Source: an uncultured Phenylobacterium sp. (GTDB taxonomy: Bacteria > Pseudomonadota > Alphaproteobacteria > Caulobacterales > Caulobacteraceae). From it: a stretch of DNA of 5,842 nucleotides. The position numbers were made by a program, and so were the translations under genes. Positions 1 to 4,808 of this stretch are shown piece after piece; position 1 is the stretch's first letter, and each line of letters begins with the position of its first letter. The notes under the pieces are model-generated. The model searched no databases. It saw only the letters and a program-made list of their open reading frames with translations, and was not told the DNA's origin. Location of the stretch: assembly GCA_945952175.1 (NCBI GenBank), contig CAMFHW010000288.1, positions 1 through 5,842 on the forward strand. The letters are read 5' to 3'.

Positions 1-154
1 CCGCAAGCTGATCTGGGAAAGCCTGGACACCGAATGGAAGGAGCAGCTCCACGCCGAGCGGGTCGCGCAGAAGTACGCCGGGCGCAGCGAGGACTCCCGC
101 GAGGGCGTGCTGGCCTTCCTGCAGAAGCGCGTCGCGGCCTTCGTCGGGCGGTGA
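1..154 (+). CDS. Enoyl-CoA hydratase/isomerase family protein, C-terminal fragment
   Basis: This is the last 50 codons of a gene that begins before the window; the frame starts at base 2 and ends with TGA at 152-154. The visible tail has an amphipathic helix rich in Gln, Glu and Ala, followed by 'GRSEDSREGVLAFLQKR' and a terminal 'FVGR'. The pattern of Ser/Asp, an acidic residue, REGV, AFLxKR and a final (F/G)xGR is the usual C-terminal signature of crotonase-fold enoyl-CoA hydratases and PaaG-type isomerases. These enzymes hydrate or isomerise acyl-CoA thioesters in the cytoplasm during fatty-acid or aromatic-acid breakdown. The catalytic Glu residues and oxyanion hole lie upstream and cannot be seen, so the exact reaction is unknown. 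A strong hairpin about 70 bp downstream probably ends its transcript. The family assignment rests only on the tail. Confidence 0.75.
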   Translation, partial: RKLIWESLDTEWKEQLHAERVAQKYAGRSEDSREGVLAFLQKRVAAFVGR

Positions 155-214
155 TCTTGTAGGCGATCAGGTGGGTTTTCCGGACCGGACCGCCGCATAA
201 TTTACATCGTAAGT

Positions 215-243
215 TGGACGTCGGAGGGCGCGGTTGCTATAGC
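215..243 (+). promoter_or_regulatory. Candidate sigma-73-type promoter of the FAD oxidoreductase gene
   Basis: TGGACGT (215-221) resembles the Caulobacter -35 TTGACGS (5 of 7). GCTATAGC (236-243) matches the -10 pattern GCTANAWC at 7 of 8 positions, and the spacer is 14 nt, within the known 10-14 range. Read as a sigma-70 type, TTGGAC-N18-TATAGC is also acceptable. The start point would fall near 250, giving a leader of about 30 nt before the ATG at 280. The -10 lies inside the loop of the terminator hairpin. This is a motif-based inference only. Confidence 0.4.
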
Positions 244-258
244 CGCGCCCTAGCTTTT
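225..258 (+). terminator. Rho-independent terminator of the upstream hydratase gene
   Basis: AGGGCGCGG (225-233) and CCGCGCCCT (243-251) form a perfect 9-bp, almost all-GC stem around a 9-nt loop. TTTT follows at 255-258. No gene lies between the hydratase stop at 154 and this hairpin, so it most likely ends the hydratase transcript. Its loop also carries the best -10 candidate for the next gene. Confidence 0.7.
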
Positions 259-279
259 CGTGCGCGTCCGGGAATCAGA

Positions 280-1881
280 ATGGCCAGCGATATCATCGTG
301 GTGGGCGCGGGCCATAACGGCCTGACCTGCGCCGCCTACCTGGCCGCCGCCGGGCTGAAGGTCACGGTGCTGGAGCGCCGCGGCGCGGTCGGCGGCGCGG
401 CGGTGACGGAGGAATTCCATCCCGGCTTCCGCAATTCGGTGGCGAGCTACACCGTCAGCCTGCTGAACCCGAAGGTGATCCGCGATCTCGAGCTGCATCG
501 CCACGGCCTGAAGGTGGTGGAGCGGAAGGCCGCCAACTTCCTGCCGCTGGACGGCGACAGCCTGACCACCGGCGAGGGCCGCACCAAGACCGAGGTGGCG
601 CGCTTTTCCCAGAAGGACGCCGATCGCCTGGACGCCTATGGCGAGCGGCTCGACGCCATCGCCGATGTGCTGCGCGAGTTGGTGCTGGAGACGCCGCCGA
701 ACCTGGTCGAGGGCGGTCTCGCCCAGGCGATCCCGGAACTGCTGAAGAGCGCCAGCCTGGGCCGGCGGCTGTCGAAGCTCGACATGACCGCTAAGCGCGA
801 CCTCTTGGCCCTGTTCTCGCAATCGGCCGGCGACTGGCTGGACGGCTGGTTCGAGAGCGAGCCGATCAAGGCGGTCTATGGCTTCGACGGCGTGGTCGGC
901 AACTATGCCAGCCCCTACTCCGCCGGCTCGGCCTATGTGCTGCTGCACCACGTGTTCGGCGAGGTGAACGGCAAGAAGGGCGCGTGGGGCCACGCCGTCG
1001 GCGGCATGGGCGCGATCACCCGGGCCATGGCGGCCTGCTGCGCCGAGCGCGGGGTGGAGATCCGCTCCGAGACCGGCGTCGCCGAGGTGATCGTCGAGAA
1101 GGGCCGCGCCACCGGCGTGGTCACCGAGGCCGGCGAGCGGCTGACGGCCAGGGCCGTGGTCTCGAACCTGCACCCCCAGCTGCTGTTCGGCCGGCTGGTC
1201 GACGGCGCCTGGCAGGACGCCGATTTCGCCGAGCGCGTTCGCCGCTATCGTTCGGGCTCGGGCACCTTCCGGATGAACGTCGCGCTGTCGGAGCTGCCGA
1301 ACTTCACCTGCAAGCCGGGCGCGGGCGACCACCTGACCGCGGGCGTCATCATCGCGCCGAGCCTGGCCTATATGGACCGGGCCTATACGGACGCGCGCAA
1401 CCACGGCTGGTCGAAGGAACCGATCGTGGAGATGCTGATCCCATCCACCCTGGACGACAGCCTGGCGCCGGCGGGCCGGCATGTGGCGAGCCTGTTCTGC
1501 CAGCACGTGGCGCCGAAGCTGCCGAACGGCGCATCATGGGACGATCACCGCGAGGAGGTTGCCGACCTGATGATCGCCACGGTGGAGAAGCGCGCGCCGG
1601 GCTTCGCCGCCTCGGTGCTCGGCCGCCAGATTCTGTCGCCCCTGGACCTGGAGCGCACCTTCGGCCTGGTCGGCGGCGACATCATGCACGGGGCGCTGAG
1701 CCTGGATCAGATGTTCTCGGCGCGGCCGGTGCTGGGCGCCGGCGACTACCGGACGCCGGTGCGAGGGCTCTATCAGTGCGGGGCGGGAACCCACCCAGGC
1801 GGCGGCGTCACCGGCGCCCCCGGACATAACGCCGCGCGGGAGATCGTGCGGGACGCTCGGCGGGGTCGGCTGGGGCGCTAG
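280..1881 (+). CDS. FAD-dependent oxidoreductase, phytoene dehydrogenase-like (PYROXD2 type)
   Basis: This is a 533-residue flavoprotein of the phytoene desaturase/amine oxidase superfamily (COG1233-like). An N-terminal Rossmann fold binds the ADP part of FAD: 'IIVVGAGHNG' has the GxGxxG glycines at residues 9, 11 and 14, and the acidic end of strand 2 is Glu32, followed by the GAVGGAA loop. Near the C-terminus are 'GGDIMHGALSLDQMF' and 'CGAGTHPGGGVTGAPGHNAA', which are typical of PYROXD2-like proteins and form the second FAD-contact region. The substrate is unknown: some relatives desaturate carotenoids, but this branch is not a proven carotenoid enzyme and no carotenoid genes are nearby. 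I chose ATG 280 over the in-frame ATG at 214 because the Rossmann strand starts at once and the terminator and candidate promoter occupy 215-258. A weak GGGAA lies 5 nt upstream. The length is normal for the family. The last 24 codons overlap the convergent acetyltransferase gene. Confidence 0.9.
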   Translation: MASDIIVVGAGHNGLTCAAYLAAAGLKVTVLERRGAVGGAAVTEEFHPGFRNSVASYTVSLLNPKVIRDLELHRHGLKVVERKAANFLPLDGDSLTTGEGRTKTEVARFSQKDADRLDAYGERLDAIADVLRELVLETPPNLVEGGLAQAIPELLKSASLGRRLSKLDMTAKRDLLALFSQSAGDWLDGWFESEPIKAVYGFDGVVGNYASPYSAGSAYVLLHHVFGEVNGKKGAWGHAVGGMGAITRAMAACCAERGVEIRSETGVAEVIVEKGRATGVVTEAGERLTARAVVSNLHPQLLFGRLVDGAWQDADFAERVRRYRSGSGTFRMNVALSELPNFTCKPGAGDHLTAGVIIAPSLAYMDRAYTDARNHGWSKEPIVEMLIPSTLDDSLAPAGRHVASLFCQHVAPKLPNGASWDDHREEVADLMIATVEKRAPGFAASVLGRQILSPLDLERTFGLVGGDIMHGALSLDQMFSARPVLGAGDYRTPVRGLYQCGAGTHPGGGVTGAPGHNAAREIVRDARRGRLGR

Positions 1882-3013
1882 GCTCCGGATCGGGCGCGGC
1901 CTGGCCGCTGCCCTGCCGCAGCTTACTGAGGAACCGGCCGGTGCGCTGGGCCAGGTGCTCGGCCTGGGCCTGGGCCGGCCCAAGCTGCCGCCCGAGGGTC
2001 GAGGCCGCCAGCTCGCTGGTCTCCACCTGGAACACCACATTGGCCCGCCGCTCCTTGTAGGGCGAGGTGACCAGCCGGTAGTCGTACTGCAGGCCCCGCT
2101 CGGCGGCGAGCTGCAGGCCGTAGTGGGTCAGGAGTTCGCCGGGCGAGCATTTGGCGTAGGCGTCGTCGTGGGCCACCACCATCGACTCGAAGAGCTCGCG
2201 CCCCGGCAGATTGATCTGGGCGGCGATCAGCTGGCCATCGAGGCGCAGAGTCGTGACCAGCGGCAGGTCGGTGAGATCGAGGCGGCGCGCGAGCGCCATG
2301 TAGAAGTCGCGGGTATGGTCCTCGCCCAGCCAGACGGAGAACAGGCCCTTGCGCGACAGCCATTCGCGCTTGCGCTCGAACACCCATCGGATGGCTTCGG
2401 AGGCGGATTCAGCCGTGGCGCACCAGCCGAGCTCGACCTGGCCCAGGGCCTCGAGGCGGCGCGTCTTGCGTTTGAGGTCGTTCTGGCGCTGGGCCGGCAT
2501 CGCGGCCAGATAGCCGTCCCACCCGCCATAGAGCCCGAAGTCGAGCGCATAGGTCCGCACCCGCACCTTCTGGCCCGTGCGCGAGGCGAAGGGCGCGCGC
2601 TCGAGCAGCTCCGAAAGCCCGGTGTCGGGCCGCGCATTGTAGATGCGAAGGAGATCGCACGGCACGGTGAGCGCCGCCAACAGGATGGCGCGCATCGCCG
2701 GCTCGCCCGCCGCGGGGTCGACCAGCGGATAGGCATATTCCTCGTAGCTGCCGTCGCCGGGCGGCTGGGCGATCCGAAGCAGGCCCTCGCGATGGGTCGC
2801 CACGGTCCAGACCCCGACCAGCACGCCGTCCTGGCGCACGGTGATCAGGTGGACGCTCCCGCCGCGGCCCTGCGCGAAGCGCACGGCCACGGCCGCATAG
2901 TCGAAGCTTTGGCACAGATGGGCGGTGGGATGGCGCGCCTGAAGCGCCCCCCAGTCATTCCGAATACGTTCGATCACATCAAGTGATTGAACATGTTCGA
3001 CAATAGTTTCCAT
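1808..3013 (-). CDS. GNAT-family acetyltransferase, CelD/BcsL-like
   Basis: This cytoplasmic protein of 401 residues resembles the GNAT_6 acetyltransferases annotated as cellulose-biosynthesis protein CelD/BcsL. The N-terminal half (about 1-160) is a divergent GNAT-like module beginning 'WGALQARHPTAHLCQSFDY'. The recognisable domain spans about 165-325: 'QRQNDLKRKTRRLEALG' (175-191), a long helix with 'FERKREWLSRKG' (212-223), strand 'LRLDGQLIAAQINL' (256-269), then 'SPGELL' (290-295) and 'YDYRLVTSPYKERRA' (310-324). Relatives are thought to transfer acyl groups from acyl-CoA or acyl-ACP in polysaccharide or surface-polymer pathways; no cellulose or polysaccharide gene is visible here, so the acceptor is unknown. 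Residues from about 365 on are a low-complexity Pro/Ala/Arg tail, and its last 24 codons lie opposite the conserved end of the oxidoreductase gene. The first ~19 codons use AT-ending codons unlike the rest of the gene. ATG 3013 has only a weak GGGG upstream, but no alternative start fits the family. Confidence 0.8.
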   Translation of the reverse strand: METIVEHVQSLDVIERIRNDWGALQARHPTAHLCQSFDYAAVAVRFAQGRGGSVHLITVRQDGVLVGVWTVATHREGLLRIAQPPGDGSYEEYAYPLVDPAAGEPAMRAILLAALTVPCDLLRIYNARPDTGLSELLERAPFASRTGQKVRVRTYALDFGLYGGWDGYLAAMPAQRQNDLKRKTRRLEALGQVELGWCATAESASEAIRWVFERKREWLSRKGLFSVWLGEDHTRDFYMALARRLDLTDLPLVTTLRLDGQLIAAQINLPGRELFESMVVAHDDAYAKCSPGELLTHYGLQLAAERGLQYDYRLVTSPYKERRANVVFQVETSELAASTLGRQLGPAQAQAEHLAQRTGRFLSKLRQGSGQAAPDPEPSAPADPAERPARSPARRYVRGRR

Positions 3014-3165
3014 GACCCCAGAACAAGTATTGCAAGTGAACCCACAGGCGGAACGCCTAGACTGGCGTTACAACTAGCGGTCACTCGTAAATCTGGAGTT
3101 TATTCTCTCCGGCCCGTCGAAAGCCGGAGCGCCCGCCCCGGCCAGGCCGGAGCGGGCGGCCGGAT
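3014..3165. other. GC-poor intergenic region upstream of the acetyltransferase gene
   Basis: By hand count about 46% of bases 2981-3110 are G or C, well below the rest of the window. It should hold the acetyltransferase promoter (minus strand), but I see no convincing -35/-10 pair. A 6-bp inverted repeat AACGCC (3052-3057) / GGCGTT (3064-3069) with a 6-nt spacer is a possible operator. The part beyond 3130 is the VOC terminator. Confidence 0.45.
3130..3158 (-). terminator. Putative hairpin terminator after the VOC gene
   Basis: Two 14-nt arms (3130-3143 and 3145-3158) are complementary at every position but one. Read on the minus strand that exception is a G-U wobble, so the RNA could form a very stable 14-bp helix (the innermost pairs must open to make a loop). 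It begins 7 nt beyond the VOC stop codon and lies before the next minus-strand gene. Only a short T run (TTT) follows, about 7 nt after the stem, so termination may be imperfect. Confidence 0.55.
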
Positions 3166-3540
3166 TCACATCCGGTGCAGGGCGCAGATCTTGTTGCCGT
3201 CCGGATCGCGCAGATAGGCGAGATAGAGCTTGCCCATGCCACCGGCGCGCACGCCCGGGGGCTCCTCGATCGACTTGCCGCCGTTGGCGACACCGGCCGC
3301 GTGCCAGGCGTCGGCCTGTTCGGGCGAGTTGCAGGCGAAGCCGATGGTGCCGCCATTGGCGAAGGTGGCGTCCTCGCCGTCGATCGGCTTGGAGACCGAG
3401 AAGACGCCGGTGGGCGTCATGTAGAAGATGCGATGGCCGTCGACCATGGCGGGCGGGACGCCCAGCGTGCCGAGGACGGCGTCGTAGAAGGACTTGGCGC
3501 GGTCGAGGTCGTTGGTGCCGACCATGATGTGCGAGAACAT
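3166..3540 (-). CDS. VOC-family (glyoxalase/bleomycin-resistance fold) protein
   Basis: This is a 124-residue single-domain protein of the vicinal-oxygen-chelate superfamily. It opens with 'MFSHIMVGTNDLDRAKSFYDAVLGTLG', the standard first beta-alpha module with 'DLDRAKSFYD' on the helix. The second module has 'GFACNSPEQADAWHAAGVANGG' (67-88), and the protein ends with 'LRDPDGNKICALHRM', a form of the RDPDGN hairpin. His4 is at the usual first metal-ligand position; the last-strand Glu ligand found in many relatives is not obvious (the strand reads KICAL), so catalysis or metal binding may differ. Substrate is unknown; such proteins include lyases, dioxygenases and drug-binding proteins. I chose ATG 3540 because the fold begins there; in-frame sequence upstream runs into repeats. 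AGGAG lies almost against the ATG and GGGGAG 11 nt upstream. A weak promoter candidate (TCGACCA-N14-GCTAACCC, minus strand, 3596-3624) lies upstream. The gene stands alone. Confidence 0.85.
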   Translation of the reverse strand: MFSHIMVGTNDLDRAKSFYDAVLGTLGVPPAMVDGHRIFYMTPTGVFSVSKPIDGEDATFANGGTIGFACNSPEQADAWHAAGVANGGKSIEEPPGVRAGGMGKLYLAYLRDPDGNKICALHRM

Positions 3541-3659
3541 GCTCCTGGTATCTCCCCTTTTTGGCCGGCCACAGAGAGCGGGCCGGTTGGGGAGCGGGTT
3601 AGCCGCGCGCGGGGATTTGGTCGAGTCTCCGTAGGGGAAGATTGAGCGCGCGCCGCTAG

Positions 3660-3693
3660 TCCGCTCGTCCCGGCGAATGCCGGGATCCAGATC
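3660..3693 (+). repeat. REP-like unit, left copy
   Basis: A 34-bp unit with an internal 7-bp stem and GAAT loop (3668-3685), flanked by CCGCTCG and TCCAGATC. It is identical to the right copy on the opposite strand. Confidence 0.8.
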
Positions 3694-3825
3694 GGAAGCC
3701 TCAGCGCATCCGTAATTTGAACCACAAAGCACACCAAGGACACGAAGAACGCGCACCGAGCCTTGGTGTCCTTCGTGCCCTTCGTGGTGAAAAGAACGGC
3801 TTTCGGCAGAGGCGGCGAGCCATAG

Positions 3826-3859
3826 GATCTGGATCCCGGCATTCGCCGGGACGAGCGGA
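3826..3859 (-). repeat. REP-like unit, right copy (inverted)
   Basis: The exact reverse complement of the left copy; its hairpin occupies 3834-3851. It lies just past the SDR stop codon (minus strand), where REP units commonly act as transcript ends or 3' stabilisers. Confidence 0.8.
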
Positions 3860-3873
3860 TTGAGGGCTGGCCC

Positions 3874-4665
3874 CTAGCCCCGCGGGGCCATGGTCTTGGC
3901 GCGGAGGCGGCGCATGCCGGAGAGCCAGCGGTCGTAGTCGGTGGTCTTGCGCTGCATGTAGGTGACGACTTCGGGGTGCGGCAGGATCAGGAAGCTTTCG
4001 GCGGCGAGGCCTTCGACGACCGACTGGGCGACGTCGTCGGGGGTGAGGACGCCGTCGAGGCTCTGGGGCGAACCGGAACCGCCGGCGCGCAGCATGGCGG
4101 TGTCGACGCCTTGCGGGCAGAGGATCGAGACCTTGATGCCCTGGTCGCCGTGGGTGATGGCGAGGCTCTCGGCCAGGCCGACCGCGGCGTGCTTGGTGGT
4201 CGAATAGACCGCCCCGCCGATCTGGGAGAGCAGGCCGGCCGCCGAGACCGTGTTCAGCAGATAGCCCTCGCCGCGGGCGATCATGCCCGGCAGGACGGCG
4301 CGGGCGGCATAGACGTGGGCCATGACGTTGACGCCCCAGGCGCGCATCCAGACCGAATCCGGCGAGGACGCGGCGAAGTTGCGGTCCGGGTCGCCGTCGC
4401 CGACACCGGCGTTGGAGCAGCAGAGATCGATGCGGCCGTGGACGGCCTCGACATTGGCGACCATGTCGGCGACGGCGGCCTGGTCGGACACGTCCGTCGC
4501 ATAGGAGGTCCCGCCGAATTCCTCGGCCACGGCGCGGGCGCCCTCGCCATTGCGGTCGACCACCGCGATATGGGCCGCGCCCTCGCGGGCGAAGCGGCGG
4601 CAGAGCGCCGCGCCGATGCCGTCCGCGCCGCCGGTGACGACCACGACCTTGCCCTTGAGTTCCAT
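3874..4665 (-). CDS. Short-chain dehydrogenase/reductase (classical SDR)
   Basis: This is a 263-residue NAD(P)-dependent oxidoreductase of the classical SDR family, a soluble Rossmann-fold enzyme. It has the cofactor motif TGGADGIG (11-18), an acidic residue at the end of strand 2 (Asp37 in VVDRN), which usually favours NAD(H), the structural NAG (85-87), the catalytic Asn113 in GVNVMAH, Ser141 in NTVSAAG, and the YSTTK motif with Tyr154 and Lys158. CPQGVDT (183-189) corresponds to the usual PG-x-V-x-T loop, with Gln in place of Gly's common partner. All four catalytic residues are present, so it should be active; the substrate (alcohol, sterol, acyl or sugar derivative) cannot be read from sequence. 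The start at ATG 4665 puts the first strand at residue 6 and has GAGGG 7 nt upstream. The stop codon sits inside a 7-bp inverted repeat (3868-3874/3884-3890), and a REP unit follows. It is divergent from the TonB-like gene. Confidence 0.92.
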   Translation of the reverse strand: MELKGKVVVVTGGADGIGAALCRRFAREGAAHIAVVDRNGEGARAVAEEFGGTSYATDVSDQAAVADMVANVEAVHGRIDLCCSNAGVGDGDPDRNFAASSPDSVWMRAWGVNVMAHVYAARAVLPGMIARGEGYLLNTVSAAGLLSQIGGAVYSTTKHAAVGLAESLAITHGDQGIKVSILCPQGVDTAMLRAGGSGSPQSLDGVLTPDDVAQSVVEGLAAESFLILPHPEVVTYMQRKTTDYDRWLSGMRRLRAKTMAPRG

Positions 4666-4808
4666 CTGCGCGCCCTCGCCGCTTGCTGTTGAGCGCGACG
4701 GTTAGGGCCGGACTTGCGGCGAAGCAATGGCGAGACCGCCACGTTCCTGACCCGCGCGCATGTTCCTGATCGGGACCCGAAGCCCCGCTGGGGCGTTTTG
4801 GATCGCGC
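4666..4808. other. Divergent intergenic region between SDR and TonB-like genes
   Basis: These 143 bases must hold the promoters for both flanking genes, but no clear -35/-10 pair is visible on either strand. An 8-bp direct repeat GTTCCTGA occurs at 4743-4750 and 4762-4769 (19 bp start to start). A terminator-like hairpin lies close to the TonB-like start. Confidence 0.5.
4782..4799 (+). terminator. Small terminator-like hairpin in the TonB-like gene leader
   Basis: GCCCC (4782-4786) and GGGGC (4790-4794) pair around a 3-nt loop, then GTTTT follows (T4796-4799). In form it is a short rho-independent terminator for the plus strand, yet no plus-strand gene lies upstream for nearly 3 kb, and the start codon is only 9 nt beyond the T run. 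It could be an attenuator or a chance hairpin. Confidence 0.35.

Larger units (their letters stand above)
3660..3859. repeat. Composite nested inverted repeat (REP pair around a palindrome)
   Basis: The outer arms 3660-3693 and 3826-3859 are a perfect 34-bp inverted repeat 132 bp apart. Each arm holds its own hairpin (TCCCGGC-4 nt-GCCGGGA, at 3668-3685 and 3834-3851), so each is a REP-like unit, and the pair is in head-to-head BIME-like arrangement. Inside, 3721-3746 and 3763-3788 are an imperfect inverted repeat (21 of 26 positions) around a 16-nt loop. The inner arms are built of 9-bp units close to CACGAAGGA. The two kinds of repeat look unrelated, suggesting that one was placed within the other or that they travel together. 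The element ends 15 bp from the SDR stop codon and may end or protect that transcript. No transposase is nearby. Confidence 0.85.
3541..3873. other. Gene-free gap between the VOC and SDR genes
   Basis: I find no credible gene in these 333 bases. The part next to the VOC gene (3541-3659) is its leader, with an inverted repeat CCGGCC (3565-3570) / GGCCGG (3581-3586) that includes an 8-bp palindrome GGCCGGCC. The rest is the composite palindromic repeat at 3660-3859. Open frames crossing the gap translate to strings such as 'TTKGTKDTK' and 'IWIPAFAG', which I recognise as the usual false products of such intergenic repeats. Confidence 0.8.

Noticed and set aside
214..279. Upstream ATG (214) as the start of the FAD oxidoreductase
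   Set aside because: The added 22 residues would be encoded by the terminator and candidate promoter, have no relation to the family, and precede an ideal Rossmann start at ATG 280.
250..1506. Long open frame on the minus strand opposite the FAD oxidoreductase (418 codons)
   Set aside because: It is a shadow produced by GC-rich codon bias; its translation is low-complexity and matches no fold, whereas the plus strand encodes a clear flavoprotein.
1955..2986. Long plus-strand open frame opposite the acetyltransferase (343 codons)
   Set aside because: The composition is typical of antisense frames in GC-rich genes (Gly, Ala, Arg, Gln, His rich), with no motifs; the minus strand has a recognisable GNAT domain.
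2989..2998. GAACATGTTC as a Bacillus-type SOS box
   Set aside because: That box needs four bases between GAAC and GTTC; here there are two, and the site is within a coding region.
3417..3842. Minus-strand open frame through the repeat, including 'TTKGTKDTK' and 'IWIPAFAG'
   Set aside because: These strings come from translating the palindromic repeats and are a known annotation artefact; the frame also runs out of phase into the VOC gene.
3976..4692. Plus-strand open frame opposite the SDR gene (238 codons)
   Set aside because: Antisense shadow; all SDR catalytic motifs are on the minus strand.
4743..4769. Repeated GTTC (4743 and 4762) as an alphaproteobacterial LexA box
   Set aside because: The LexA pattern in this group is GTTC-N7-GTTC; here the gap is 15, so it does not fit. 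It remains only an 8-bp direct repeat.
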